Source: Chlorocebus sabaeus
Lineage: Eukaryota; Chordata; Mammalia; Primates; Cercopithecidae
Length of the DNA stretch: 64,000 bases
Reading direction: 5' to 3'
Assembly (NCBI RefSeq): GCF_047675955.1
Contig: NC_132914.1
Span: forward strand, 45,904,521 to 45,968,520
The notes below the pieces were generated by a model. It was given only the letters and a program-made list of their open reading frames with translations, did not search any database and was not told where the DNA came from. Positions within the stretch are counted from its first letter, which is position 1, and every line of letters starts with the position of its first letter. Both the position numbers and the translations under genes were made by a program. Positions 1 through 13,241 of this stretch are shown here, piece by piece.

Positions 1-209
1 AATATTGAGAACCATTTTATATGTTTTTTTAGCCACCTCTAGATCTTTTGTGAAGTGTCTATTCAAGTCCTCTGCCCATGTTTTGAAACTGTTGTCATTG
101 TAGGATTTCTATGAATGTTCAGGATACAATTCTGTTATTTGACAAACAGATTGCAAATATTTTCAACTGGTCTGTGATTTCCCTTTTCATTTTTTAGAAT
201 GTGTCTTTT

Positions 210-500
210 GGCCGTGTGCTGTGGCTTGTGCCTGTAATCCCAGCACTTTGGGAGGCTGAAGCAGGCGGAATACCTGAGGTCAGGAATTTGAGACCAGCCT
301 GGCCAACATGGTGAAATCTCATCTCTACTAAAAGTACAAAAATTAGCTGGGCATGGTGGCATGCAACTGTAATCCCAGCTACTCGGGAGACCAAGGCAGG
401 AGAATAGCTTGAATCTGGGAGGCAGAAGTTACAGTGAGCCGAGATCATGCCACTGCACTCCAGTCTGGGAGACAGAGCGAGGCTCCATCTCAAAAAAATA
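210..500 (+). mobile_element. Alu (AluS-like)
   Basis: Both Alu arms and the middle A-rich linker are visible, ending in a short A tail. It sits inside the ancient L1. The left target copy (ends gtgtctttt, 201-209) has a diverged partner near 6751-6760, on the far side of L1-A, so L1-A landed at the tail end of this Alu. Confidence 0.93.
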
Positions 501-1531
501 AAGTATCAGGGCGCCCAAGATGACCGAATAGGAACAGCTCCAGCCTCCAGCTCCCAGCATGAGTGACACAGAAGATGGGTGATATCTGCATTTTCAACTG
601 AGGTAACGGGTTCATCTCACTGGGGTGTGTCAGACAGTCAGTGCTGGTCAGTGGGTGCAGTGCAACCAGTGAGAGCTGAAGCAGGGCGAGGCATCACCTC
701 ACCTGGGAAGTGCAAGGGGGAAGGGAATTCCTTTTCCTAGCCAAAGGAAACTGAGACACACAACACCTGGAAAATTGGATAACTCCCACCCTAATACTGC
801 ACTTTACCAAGGGTCTTGGCAAATGGCACACCAGGAGATTATAACCCACGCCTGCCTGGAGGGCCCCATACCCACGGAGCCTCCCTCATTCCTAGCACAG
901 CAGTCTGAGATCTAACTGCAAGGCGGCAGTGAGGCTGGGGGAGGGGCGCCTGCCATTGCTGAGGCTTAAGTAGGTAAACAAAGCCTTCGGGAAGCTCGAA
1001 TTGGATGGACCCCACTGCAGCTCAAGGAGGCCTGCCTGCCTCTGTAGACTGCACCTCTGGAGACAGGGCATAGCTAAACAAAAGGCAGCAGAAATGTCTG
1101 CAGATGTAAAAGTCCCTGTCTGACAGCTTTGAAGAGAGCAGTGCAGCACAGAGGTTGCGATCTGAGAATGGACAGACTACCTGCTCAAGTGGGTCCCTGA
1201 CCCCTGAGTAGCCTAAATGGGAGACATCCCCCACTAGGTGCAGACTGACACCTCACACCTGACACGGCTGGGTACACTCCTGATCCGAAGCTTCCAGAGC
1301 AAGAATCAGACAGCAACAGTTGCTGTTCAGCAATATTCTATCTTCTGCAGCCTCTGCTGCTGATAACCAGGCAAACAGGGTCTGGAGTGGACCTCAGGCA
1401 AACCCCAACAGACCTGCAGCTGAGGGTCCTGACTGATAGAAGGGAAACTAACAAACAGAAAGGACACCCACACCAAAACCCCATCAGTATGTCACCATCA
1501 TCAAAGACCAAAGGCAGATAAAACAACAAAG

Positions 1532-2542
1532 ATGGGGAAAAAGCAGTGCAGAAAAGCTGGAAATTCAAAAAATTGGAGTGCATCTTCCCCTCCAAAGGAA
1601 CACAGCTCATTGCCAATGGAACAAAGCTGGACAGAGAATGACTTTGACAAGTTGAGAGAAGAAGGCTTCAGTCAATCACACTTCTCAGAGCTAAACGAGG
1701 AACTATGTAACCAGCGCAAAGAAATGAAAAACCTTGAAAAAAAAATGGAAGAATGGATAACTAGAATAATCAATGCAGAGAAGTCGATAAACGAACTGAT
1801 AGAGATGAAAACCATGACACAAGCACTACGTGACAAATGCAAAAGCTTCAGTAACTGACTCGATCAACTGGAAGAAAGAATCAGTGATTGAAGGTCAAAT
1901 GAATGAAATGAAGCAAGAAGAGAAGTTTAGAGAAAAAAGAGTAAAAAGAAATGAACAAAGCCTCCAAGATATATGGGATTAGTGAAAAGACAAAATCTAC
2001 GTCTGCTTGGTGTACCTGAAAGTGACGGGGAGAATGGAAACAAGTTGGAAAACACTCTGCAGGATATTATCCGGGAGAACTTCCCCAACCTAGCAAGGAA
2101 AGCCAACATTCAAATTCAGGAAATACAGAGAATGCCACAAAGATACTCCTCGAGAAGAGCAACTCCAAGACACATAATGGTCAGATTCACCAAAGTTGAA
2201 ATGAAGGAAAAAATGTTAAGGGCAGCCAGAGAGAAAGTTCGGGTTACCCACAAAGGGAAGCCCATCACACTAACAGGAGATCTCTCAGCAGAAACTCTAC
2301 AAGCCAGAAGAGAGTGGGGGCCGATATTCAACATTCTTAAAGAAAAGAATTTTCAACCCAGAATTTCATATCCAACCAAACTAAGTTTCATCAGTGAAGG
2401 AGAAATAAAATCCTTTACAGATGAGCAAAAGCATAGAGATTTTGTCACGACCAGACCTGCCCTACAACAGATCCTGAAGGAAGCACTAAACATGGAAAAG
2501 AACAACCAGTACCAGTCATTGCAAAAACATGCCAAAATGTAA
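1532..2542 (+). pseudogene. L1-A ORF1 remnant (LINE-1 ORF1p, RNA-binding chaperone)
   Basis: ORF1p is the trimeric RNA-binding protein of the L1 ribonucleoprotein. The ATG at 1532 follows the 5'UTR and opens with the usual MGKKQ start. The first 108 codons cover the N-terminal and part of the coiled-coil region, then a TGA at 1856-1858 stops the frame; L1-C has CGT at this codon, as in the intact 42302 ORF. Frame resumes from about 1973 to 2542 and encodes the RRM and C-terminal domain, including a YSSRRATPRH motif. A normal ORF1 is about 338 codons, so this copy is complete in length but disrupted by stop and frame changes. Confidence 0.85.
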
Positions 2543-2605
2543 AGTCCATTGATGCTAGGAAGAAACTGCATCAACTAATGAGCAAAATAACCAGCTAATA
2601 TCATA

Positions 2606-5600
2606 ATGACAGGATCAAGTTCACACATAACAACATTAACCTTAAATGTAAATGGACTAAATGGTCCAATTAAAAGACACAGACTGGCAAATTGGATAAA
2701 GAGTCAAGACCCATCAGTTTGCTGTATTCAGGAGACCCATCTCACATGCAGAGACACACAGAGGCTCAAAATAAAGGGATGGAGGAAGATCTACTGAGCA
2801 AATGGAAAACAAAAAAAAGGCAGGTGTTGCTAATCCTAGTCTCTGATAAAACAGACTTTAAACTGTCAAAGAAAAAGAGACAAAGAAGGCCACTACATAA
2901 TGGTAAAGGGATCAATTAAACAAGAAGTGCTAACTATCCTAAATATATATGCACCCATATATATTTATGCACCCATAATACAGGAGCACCCAGATACATA
3001 AAGCAAGTCCTTAGAGACTTACAAAGAGACTTAGACTCCCATACAATAATAATGGGAGACTTTAATACCCCACCGTCAACATTAGACAGATCAATGAGAC
3101 AAAAAGTTAACAAAGATATCCAGGAATTGAACTCAACTCTACACCTAGTAGACCTAATAGACATGTACAGAACTCTCCACCCCAATCAACAGAATGTACA
3201 TTCTTCTCAGCACCACATCACACTTATTTTAAAGTTGACCACATAGTTGGAAGTAAACCACTACTCAGCAAATGTAAAAGAACAGAAATTATAACAAACT
3301 GTCTCTCAGACCACAGTGCAATCAAACTGGAACTCAGGACTAAGAAACTCAATCACAACTGCTCAACTACATGGAAACTGAGCAACCTGCTCCTGAATGA
3401 CTACTGGGTACATAACGAAATGAAGGCAGAAATAAAGATGTTCTTTGAAACCAATGAGAACAAAGATACAACATACCAGAATCTCTGGGACACATTTAAA
3501 GCAGTGTGTAGAGGGAAATTTATAGCACTAAATGCCCTCAGGAGAAAGCAGGAAAGATCTAAAATCACAATTAAAAGAACTAGAGAAGCAAGAGCAAACA
3601 CATTCAAATGCTAGCAGAAGGCAAGAAATAACTAAGATCAGAGTAGAACTGAAGGAGATAGAGAAACAAAAAACCCTCCAAAAAACCAATGAATCCAGGA
3701 GCTGGTTTTTTTGAAAAGATCAACAAAATTGATAGACCACTAGCAAGACTAATAAAGAAGAAAAGAGAGAAGAATCAAATAGATGCAATAAAAAATGATA
3801 AAGGGGATATCACCACCAACCCCACAGAAATACAAATTGTCAACAGAGAATACTATAAACCCTTCTATGCAAATAAACTAGAAAACCTAGAAGAAATGGA
3901 TATATTTCTGGACACATACACTCTCCCAGGAGTAAACCAGGAAGAAGTTGAATACCTGAATAGATCAATAGCAGGCTCTGAAATTGAGACAATAATTAAT
4001 AGCCTACCAACCAAAAACAGTCCAGGACCAGACGGATTCACAGCTGAATTCTACCAGAAGTACAAGGAGGAGCTGGTACCATTCCTTCGGAAACTATTCC
4101 AATCCATAGAAAAAGAGGGAATCCTCCCTAACTCATTTTATGAGGCCAACATCATCCTGATACCAAAGCCTGGCAGAAACACAACAAAAAAAGAGAATTT
4201 TAGACCAATATCCCTGATGAACATCGATGCAAAAATCCTCAATAAAATACTGGCAAACTGAATCCAGCAGCACATCAAAAAGCTTATCCACCATGATCAA
4301 GTGGGCTTCATCCCTGGGATGCAAGGCTGGTTCAACATATGCAAATCAATAAACATAATCCAGCATATAAACAGAACCAAAGACAAAAACCACATGATTA
4401 TCTCAATAGATGCAGAAATGGCCTTTGACAAAATTCAACAGCCCTTCATTCTAAAAACTCTCAATAAATTCGGCATTGATGGAATGTATCTCAAAATAAT
4501 AAGAGCTATTTATGACAAACCCACAGCCAATATCATACTGCATGGGCAAAAACTGGAAGCATTCCCTTTGAAATCTGGCACAAGACAGGGACGTCCTCTC
4601 TCACCACTCCTATTCAACATAGTGTTGGAAGTTCTGGCTAGGGCAATCAGGCAAGAGAAAGAAATCAAGGGTATTCAGTTAGGAAAAGAAGAATCAAATT
4701 GTCCCTGTTTGCAGATGACATGATTGTATATTTAGAAAACCCCATCGTCTCAGCCCAAAATCTCCTTAAGCTAATAAACAACTTCAGCAAAGTCTCAGGA
4801 TACAAAATCAATGTGCAAATATCACAAGCATTCTTATACACCAGTAACAGACAAGCAGAGAGCCAAATCATGAATGAACTCTCACTCACAATAGCTTCAA
4901 AGAGAATAAAATACCTAGGAATCCAACTTACAAGGGATGTAAAGGACCTCTTCAAGGAGAACTACAAACCACTGCTCAGTGAAATAAAAGAGGACACAAA
5001 CAAATGGAAGAATATATCATGCTCATAGATAGGAAGAATCCATATTGTGAAAATGGTAATACTGCCCAGGGTTATTTATAGATTCAATGCCATCCCCATT
5101 AAGCTACCAACGACTTTCTTCACAGAATTGGAAAAAACTGCCTTAAAGTTCATATAGAACCAAAAAAGAGGCCGCATTGCCAAGACAATCCTAAGTCAAA
5201 AGAACAAAGCTGGAGGCATCACGCTACCTGACTTCAAACTATACTACAAGGCTACAGCAACCAAAACAGCATGGTACTGGTACCAAAACAGAGAGATAGA
5301 CCAATGGAACAGAACAGAGCCCTCAGAAATAATACCACACATCTACAGCCATCTGATCTTTGACAAACCTGACAAAAACTAGAAATAGGGAAAGGATTCC
5401 CTATTTAATATATGGTGCTGGGAAAATTGACTAGACATAAGTAGAAAGCTGAAACTGGATCCTTTCCTTACTCCTTATATGAAAATTAATTCAAGATGGA
5501 TTAGAGACTTAAATGTTAGACCTAAAACCATAAAAACCCTAGAAGAAAACCTAGGTAATACCATTCAGGACATAGGCATGGGCAAGGACTTCATGCCTAA

Positions 5601-6438
5601 AATACCAAAAACAATGGCAACAAAAGCCAAAATTGACAAATGGGATCTAATTAAACTAAAACGCTTCTGCACAGCAAAAGAAACTACCATCAGAGTGAAC
5701 AGGCAACCTACAGAATGGGAGAAAATTTTTACAATCTACTCATCTGTCAAAGGACTAATATCCAGAACCTACAAAGAACTCAAACAAACTTACAAGGAAA
5801 AAACAAACAACCCCATCAAAAAGTGGGCAAGGGATATGAACAGACATTTCTCAAAAGAAGACATTCATACAGCCAACAGACACATGAAAAAATGCTCATC
5901 ATCACTGGCCATCAGAGAAATGCAAATCAAAAACACAATGAGATATCATCTGACACCAGTTAGAATGGCGATCATTAAAAAATCAGGAAACAACAGGTGC
6001 TGGAGAGGATGTGGAGAAATAGGAACACTTTTACACTGTTGGTGGGACTGTAAATTAGTTCAACCATTATGGAAGACAGTGTGGTGATTCCTCAAGGATC
6101 TAGAACTAGAAATACCATTTGACCCAGCCATCCCATTACTGGGTATATACCCAAGGGATTATAAATCATGCTGCTATAAAGACACATGCACACATATGTT
6201 TATTGCGGCACTATTCACAGTAGCAAAGACTTGGAATCAACCCAAATGTCCATCAGTGACAGACTGGATTAAGAAAATGTGGCACATATATACCATGGAG
6301 TACTATACAGCCATAAAAAAGGATGAGTTCATGTCCTTTGTAGGGACATGGATGCAGCTGGAAACCATCATTCTCAGGAAACTATCGCAAGAACAGAAAA
6401 TCAAACACCACATATTCTCACTCAATGGTGGGAATCGA
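2606..6438 (+). pseudogene. L1-A ORF2 remnant (endonuclease/reverse transcriptase)
   Basis: ORF2p nicks target DNA with an APE-type endonuclease and primes reverse transcription there. The ATG at 2606 starts the recognisable N-terminus; pieces in several frames follow: endonuclease (2606-3300), linker (3420-3714), RT palm and fingers (3689-5028, with FADD near 4711), and the C-terminal Cys-rich part (5479-6438, RCWRGCGEIGTLLHCWW). Frameshifts and stops are numerous, for example near 2797, 4261 and 4690. The normal terminal stop at 6436-6438 has changed to CGA. Not functional. Confidence 0.87.
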
Positions 6439-6652
6439 ACAATGAGATCACTTGGACAGAGGAAGGGGAACATCACACACAGGGGCCTATTGTGGGTAGC
6501 GGGAATAGGGGAGGGATAGCATTAGGAGATATACCTAATGTAAATGATGAGTTAATGGGTGCAGCACACCAACATGGCACATGTGTACATATGTAACAAA
6601 CCTGCACGTTGTGCACATGTACCCTAGAACTTAAAGTATTAAAAAAAAAAAA

Positions 6653-6747
6653 TTACCACACCAATAACATCTGAAATCAAAGCTGTTGATCAAAGGAAAG
6701 AACCACTAAAATAAAAAAATTTTAAAAAAAAGGAAAAGAAAAGAAAG
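6653..6747 (+). other. Candidate 3'-transduced segment of L1-A
   Basis: Non-L1 sequence lies between the L1 poly(A) (6641-6652) and the right target duplication (6748-6755). It contains an AATAAA at 6710-6715 followed by an A-rich tail, as expected if the source RNA read through the L1 signal and was polyadenylated downstream. Alternatively, part of the A-rich end could be the tail of the Alu at 210-500. Confidence 0.55.
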
Positions 6748-6784
6748 AAAGTATCTTTCAAACAGCAAACAATGTTAATTTTTT

Positions 6785-7086
6785 CCGGGCACGGTAGCTC
6801 ACGCCTGTAATCCCAGCACTTTGGGAGGTCGAGGCGGGTGGATCATGAGGTCAGGAGTTCAAGACCAGCCTGACCAATATGGTGAATCCCCGTCTCTACT
6901 AAAAATACAAAAATTAGCCAGGCACAGTGGCAGGTGCACGTAATCTCAGCTACTCAGGAGGCTGAGGCAGAAGAATCACTTGAACCTGGGCAGCAGAGGT
7001 TGCAGTGAGCCGAGATTATGCCACTGTACTCAAGCCTGAGTGACAGAGTTAGACTCTGTCTAACAAAACAAAACAAACAAACAAAA
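6785..7086 (+). mobile_element. Alu (AluS-like)
   Basis: This is a full-length Alu with a caaa-rich tail. The 9-base duplication gttaatttt flanks it at 6774-6782 and 7087-7095, so the ancient L1 reads continuously across it. Confidence 0.93.
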
Positions 7087-7788
7087 GTTAATTTTGATGA
7101 TATCTAATGTATCACTTTTTAATTTCTAGTTATTATTTTGGTGTCTATTATAAGAAACCTTTGCCTCCTCAAGGTTGCAAGACATTCTCCTATGTATATA
7201 CCTAAAAATTTTAACATTTCAGATTTACATTTATTTCTATGATTCATCTTGAATTAATTTTTATTTTCAGAAGGATGTCAATATTGAGCCAAGATTGATT
7301 TGTTTTCCTATGCATTTGTCAACCTGTTCTACTACCATTTATTGAAAAGCTTTCCTTTCCTCAATGAATCGTCTTGGAACCTTTGTTGAAAATAAATTGA
7401 CCACATATATGTAGGTTTACTTCCGAATTCTTTATTCTGTTCCATTGATACTGTAGTGTAACTCCTCCAACTTTGTTCTTTTCCCAGATGACTCTAAACA
7501 TTCTAGGTTCTTTGGCTTCCTACAAAAATTTTAAAATTAGTTTGTCCATTTCAACAAAAGATCTTGCTGAGATTTTTAATGGAATTGCATGAATTCTATA
7601 GGGCAATTGTAGAAAAATTGATGTCTTAATAATATTGAGTCTTCAAATCCTTAAACAATGTATTTCTCTTCATTTATTTAGGTCTTTTAAATTTACATCA
7701 GCAGTGTTTCATAGGTCAATGTCAAGATCTTATATATCTTTTGTTAAATTTATATATAGATATATCATGTTATTGGATGAGATTGTAA

Positions 7789-8190
7789 TTTTTTTAACTT
7801 TTATTTTAGGTTTGGGAGTACACGTGCAGCTTTGTTATATAGGCAAACTCATGTAATGGGGGCTTGTTGTATAGATTATTTTGTCACCTAGGTACTAAGC
7901 CAAGTACTCAGTAGTTATTTTTTCCATTCCTCACCCTCTTCCCATGCCCCACCCTCCTCCCACTCTTCACTCTTCATGCCCTGGTGTCTGTTGTTCCCTT
8001 CTTTGTGTTCATGAGTTCTCATAATTTACCTCCTACTTATAAGTGAGAATATATGGTTTTGGCCTTCTGTTCCTGCGTTAGTTTGCTAAGGATAATGGCC
8101 TCCAGCTCCATCCATGTTTCTGCAAAAGACGTATGGCTGTACAGTATTCCATGGTGTATATGTGCCATGTTTTCTTTATCCAATATTTCC
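7789..8190 (-). mobile_element. Old L1 3' end fragment, antisense
   Basis: The sequence is the reverse of an L1 3'UTR plus ORF2 tail (T tract, then the atgtgccat/gtggcacat-type segments and 'catggtgtatatgtgcc'). It interrupts the ancient L1, whose ORF2 region resumes at about 8191. It is diverged and probably L1PB/L1MA-like. Clear TSDs were not found. Confidence 0.7.
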
Positions 8191-9067
8191 CAATTGTTTG
8201 TGGCTATAACATAGAAATACCATAGAAATTTATATATAAATAATGCATCATGTGACTTTGCTATATTCACTTATTACTGCTAATAGCTTTATGTAGATTG
8301 CTTAGGACTTTATACGAATGCAATCAGGTTGTCTATAGTTAAAGACAGTTTCTATTCTTCCTTTACACTCTTCACAACTGCAGCTTCTTTTTTCTTACTT
8401 TATTGCATTGGCTAGAAATCCAGTGTAATATTGAATAAAAAATGCAAGAGTGGAAATATACTTTTTAAAAATTCCACATTTGAGGGAAAAAGTTTTTAAC
8501 ATTTTAACTTAAGTATGATGTGAAATATATGTGTGTTTTTTTGTTTTGTTTATTTATTTTTTGGTAGATTTATTTTGTTAGATCGAGGAAGTCTACCTTT
8601 ATCTAATATTTCAAATTTATTTTCTTGAGGTCTTCAATGTACCTCCAAAGATTGTTTAATTTCCTGTGTTTTAACAGTTATTGTTTCTTTTGATATGTTT
8701 ATTCTTTCTCTTTTTTTTCTTAGTTGGTTTAGGTAAATAGCTTATTTTGTTTCAAACAATCAGAATTTTCACTTATTAAGTAAATATATCTTTTCTGTTC
8801 TTCATTACTTTTTATTTATCTGTATTTGTTATGCTTTTTCTTTTACTTTATCATTCTAGCTTTATAAATTATAAATTTAATAGATTTATTTTCAATATTT
8901 CATTGTTATTAATGTATATGTTTAAAGTCATAAAATTTTCTCTGATCACTGCTTTAAATGTACTTCATAAATTCTTAAATTTCATGTTTTTTATTATAAT
9001 TACTTTTTGGAAACTCTTGTTATTTTGGTTGTATGTCACCCTGGAATTGTTGGATAAAATGTTTTAA

Positions 9068-9392
9068 GGTTGTGCATGGTGGCTCACGCCTGTAATCTCA
9101 GCACTTTGAGAGATGGAGGTGTGCGGGTCACCTGAGGTAAGGAATTCGAGATCCGCCTGTCCAACGTGGTGAAACCCTGTCTCTACTAAAAATACAAAAA
9201 TTAGCTGGGCGCATGGCAGGCACCTATAATCCCAGCTACTCAGCAGGCTGAGGCAGGAGAAACACTTGAACCCAGGAAGCGGAGGTTGCAGTGAGCCAAG
9301 ATAGTGCCACTGCACTCCAGCTTGGGTGATAGAGCAAGACTCCATCTCAAAAAGTAAAAATTTAAAAACAAAAATAAAATAAAATAAAATAA
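9068..9392 (+). mobile_element. Alu with (AAAAT)n tail
   Basis: An Alu body is followed by an A-rich tail that decays into aaaat repeats (9350-9392). The 14-base duplication ataaaatgttttaa is at 9054-9067 and 9393-9406. Confidence 0.93.
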
Positions 9393-9643
9393 ATAAAATG
9401 TTTTAAAATGTTCTAGCGGAACTTTTTTAAAATTGTTACTTATTTATGGTTTTATTATGTTGAGATCAGAAAGTAATTTTTGTAATATTTCTACTTTATT
9501 TAACTTAATATTTTCTTTATGATCTAATATATAATCAACTTCTGTGAATTTCCCTCTTTACTAGAGAAAAGGTGTAGTATCTATTATTAGGATGTACTTC
9601 AATATGTCTCCATATGATCTACTTACTTGTTAAGTTGCGTAAG

Positions 9644-10001
9644 TGTATTAGTCTCTTCTCACATTGCTATAAAAAAACTACCCAAGACTGCATAATTTGT
9701 AAAGAAAAGAGGTTTAATTGGCTCATGGTTCTGCAGGCTGTACAGGAAGCATGGCTGGGGAGGCCTCAGGAAACTTATAAGCATGGCAGAAGGTGAAGGG
9801 AAAGCAGGCATGTCTTACATGCTGGAGCAGGAGGAAGCGAGAGAAAGGGGAAGGCTACCTACTTTTAAACAACCAGATCTCATGAGATCTCTGTCACTGT
9901 CACAAGAACAGCAAGGGAAACTCCCACCAGGCCCCCCCGGAACACTGGGGATTATAATTTGACATGGGATTTGGGTGGGGACACAAATCCAAAACATATC
10001 A
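9644..10001 (-). mobile_element. Solo MaLR LTR (MST/THE1-like)
   Basis: The segment starts tgtattagtc and ends atatca, the reverse complement of the TGATATGG...ACTAATACA ends of MST/THE1 LTRs. A perfect 5-base duplication gtaag flanks it (9639-9643, 10002-10006). No internal retroviral sequence is present, so it is a solo LTR of 358 bp. Confidence 0.88.
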
Positions 10002-12144
10002 GTAAGTCTTATACATATTCTTACTTGTTTTTTGTCCACTAGAGAAGAGTTTGTTAAAATCTTCTGTGTTTCAATCTATGCTTCCTACAGATTTTACTTT
10101 ATAAATGCTATATTAATAAATATATATATATTTTTTTGCTTTGCTTGCTATCTATATATTTTCCCAGCCTTTTTTTTTTTTTTTTTTTTTTAGCTCTTCT
10201 GAATCATGTTGTTTTAGGTGTGTCCCTTACATATACCATAGAGTTAGGTCTTGCTTTGTGAGCCAATTTTAAAATATTTTTCTTTTAATAGATAATTTAA
10301 ATTCATTCACATTTATAAATAAGGCTGATAAGCAATTATTTTATATGTCTTTCATGAGTATTATGTTTTTTTCTGTATGTAAATGTTTTCTTTGTTCTTT
10401 TATTTAGAGGTTATTTTACCTTTTATTATATTTTTTCAGTTTTAAATGATAGTCTGATTCTCACCTATTGCCTATGCAACTATCAGTGAGTCTATTCTAC
10501 TCTTTTTTCCTTCTCCTTTCTCTTCTTCTTTTTTTTGCATTATTCTTACATCTTTCTAGTTTCCTTTGTTTTATCCTTAGTTTTACAATTAAATATGTTA
10601 AATACTCCCCATCAGGTTTTTTTGATGATGTTTTACTGTTTATCCTTGATTGAATAAATCTCCCCCCTAGTAGGTCTCTCAGAAAGCACTCAAATGTACT
10701 GTATCCCCTGAGATTTTGCATGTTCAACATGCTTTTTTATAACATTGATACTTGAAGTACAACTTGGTTAGATATCAATGTTGGCTCACAGTTTCTTTTC
10801 TTAAGTTTCTCGAAAATGCCACTCCATTTTTGCCTTGCTTTGTAAGTTGCTCTTGAGAAGTTTAATGCCTAATTCTCTTGTCTTTTCAGGTTATTTAGTC
10901 TTTCCTTCTGCTGGAGGCCCTGAGCATTCCTTCTTGATCTTTAAAGTTTACACTTTTTCTACTAGCTGACCATTGGTACTCTAAGGTTCTTTCAGAATGT
11001 AAATTCAGATTTTTCAAAATTTCTATAAGGTTTTCTTTAATTGTGATTTTAAATAAGTGTTCTATTTCATTGTCTTATTTTTCTTTCTTTCAGAGACTAC
11101 AATTATATGCATGTTGCATCTTCTTTACCATCCTTTCATTTCAGTACTTATTCTAACTCTTTGTATTTATTTTACCTTTATTTTCTTGGCTGTTTTCTTG
11201 TCTTACCTTTTATTATGTTTTTATTTGAATCTATTATACCTAAGGCAACTTATAACTTTATCCCTGTATTTGAAGTGATTTTGCCTTTTTCTTACATTCC
11301 TCTTCTGAGTACACTTAGTTCTAGTTTCATTTAGCCCTATCTTTTGTCCATTTCTTAAGTTTTACAACTTCTGATTTAAGCTGGTTTTTAATATTAAAAA
11401 ATGATCATTTGAGGTTATTTAATTCAGTTTAAAATGTTGTGCTACAGTTTTCTTCTGCTTTTTGCTTGTTTGAAGGGAATTACTTTTTTATAAGCTGAAA
11501 TGTTTTGATTCTTATTTTCTGTGTTTATCCTGTAGTAATCATGTCTGTATTTAGGCTGCTTCACCTATTCATTTTGTGGATTTATGGTGATTTACAAGAT
11601 TACTGGCTGAAAAACATCTTCTCCTATCAGTGGAGTAAAGTATAAGTTTTGTTTTTGTTTTTGAAATGGATAGATTTTTATTTTTGGTGGTCATGGTGGG
11701 AGGAAATAAGGAGTTTGAGTACTCTGTTTATTTTGGTTTTTCTTTATTTTTTTGTCTTTTAAGACTCTAAATTTCTACCTTTTATCTGTTTTTCATTTTG
11801 CTCATATTTGTAAAAGGTCTTTTCTCCCATATAAGCAATGCCTTTCAAAGACTGTCACTCTCAATTGCATGCATTTTTGAGTTGCTTCCTTGTAATAATT
11901 GCTGTTATCCATCAGAGCACACATCCTCTCTCTGTTTCTCTCTCTCTCTCAACAACACAATGAGTTTATATTTAATATGGCATTTCTCACCATGGGGATG
12001 TTACTCAGTTAGTCAATATAAAGGTTTTAGTTTTGGGCTTTTGTTTTACATTAAATATCTTCTCCATTTCAATGTTAATATAAAGGTTTTTTACATTAAA
12101 TATTTTCTCTATTTCATTAATAGATACATTGAATACATTTTCTA

Positions 12145-13241
12145 AATGTTTTGTCTCTAAGGAAGTGAAACTTTCCACTTTTGACTGGCTCTATTTGATA
12201 ACCAAGTACAATATTAACTTGGGAGATAACAAAACAAGTATTTAATTAAAATACAGAGAAAAGACTTCTCAACAATTTAGTAGGCAGTGATTATAACTGA
12301 ACGGTGGTGATTTTCTAATATTTTGGGAAGAGTCTTTTTTTCTTCCTATTTCATGTGCTTTCAAAACTATGAAATATTACTTATGCAAATTCCAGTCATC
12401 TTACTTTTTTATCTCTTTTCTAACTGTCAAATATAAATCATAGGTTGCATTTTTCAGCACATCATTTGTTGCGAAGAAAGCCTTTTTCCCCATTTAACGT
12501 ATATCAATTGGTTCCCATTTATAGAGAAACATCTTAGAATGTGAAATTAGCTCCATTTGCTGTTTCTTGGGAACTTTCAGACACTGAAGCTCAGTTTTAA
12601 CCTTAACAGTACAAAGGCTTTTAGGGTGAGATATTTACATTTCATCTGTCTATTTTTCTTTCATGCATAAACTCAAATAAGCATAATTGCCTGTAATGCT
12701 GAGAATCATGTCAAACAAGAGTGATTTCCTCTGACTTCCCCTACTTCAACAACAATCAGCACCGAAAAATATGAAATGAGGATGTACAGTAATTATGTTA
12801 AAACGTTGGGATATCAAGGTGGCGGGATCTTGAGGACTTAAGGTTCCAAAAAAATGGTATAATTCTATGTGACGTGAAATACTCCCTTCCTGGAACTCTG
12901 GATATGAGGTTAAGAGGTTCCACTTGACACCTGCTTCCTAGAAGCAGCCATTACAGGAATGAGAAAAGACCAGTCTCCAAACTGCATTTCCCACAATCCC
13001 ATAACTCCTTTTCAGTCTTTTCTAACCTAGAGTGGCCTTTCTTTTGTGGAAGTGATTTTAGATAAATCTTAGGTACTCCACTAATTTCCCTCTTCTTTTT
13101 TTCCACACACTTCTTATAAATGGCCTTTATGCACCATAAAAGCTGCCAAAGGAGCATGAGTGATAGATATGTTTGGATTTGATATTTATTTTTCTACTTA
13201 GAGCTATTTTGAAATTTGTGTCTTTTTTTTCTATTCACTGG
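12145..13241. other. Unassigned, apparently repeat-free noncoding sequence
   Basis: I recognise no repeat family and no plausible coding frame here; the longest open frame (12951-13157, minus) has no recognisable motif. Isolated transcription-factor-like words occur, such as an octamer ATGCAAAT at 12383-12390 and TGACGTGA at 12870-12877, but single words are expected by chance. Confidence 0.5.

Larger units (their letters stand above)
508..6747 (+). mobile_element. L1-A: full-length primate L1 (L1PA-like) with probable 3' transduction
   Basis: The element begins with the L1 5' terminus (YY1-site region reads caagatgaccg, with one change) and runs through 5'UTR, ORF1, ORF2, 3'UTR and poly(A) at 6641-6652. 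The 5'UTR keeps the block around 1270-1410 that young L1s (L1PA3 and later) lost. A flanking duplication ending aaagtatc occurs at 500-507 and 6748-6755. Since the right copy lies about 100 bases beyond the first poly(A), the element includes non-L1 sequence at 6653-6747. Both ORFs are broken. Confidence 0.88.
1..11600 (-). mobile_element. Ancient L1 (L1M-type), antisense, heavily interrupted
   Basis: Bases 1-209, 7087-7788, 8191-9067, 9393-9643 and 10007 to about 11600 read, on the minus strand, as successive parts of one old L1, running from the ORF2 C-terminal region at the left edge to ORF1/5' sequence at the right. The pieces follow L1 order when the Alus, L1-A, an L1 3' fragment and an LTR are removed. 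No reading frame survives. The 3' end lies left of the window. The 5' limit is soft, because similarity fades between 11.4 and 12.1 kb. Subfamily is not resolved. Confidence 0.75.

Noticed and set aside
12369..12880. Octamer (ATGCAAAT) and CRE-like (TGACGTGA) words as an enhancer
   Set aside because: Single short words occur by chance at this length; not listed as a regulatory feature without conservation or chromatin data.
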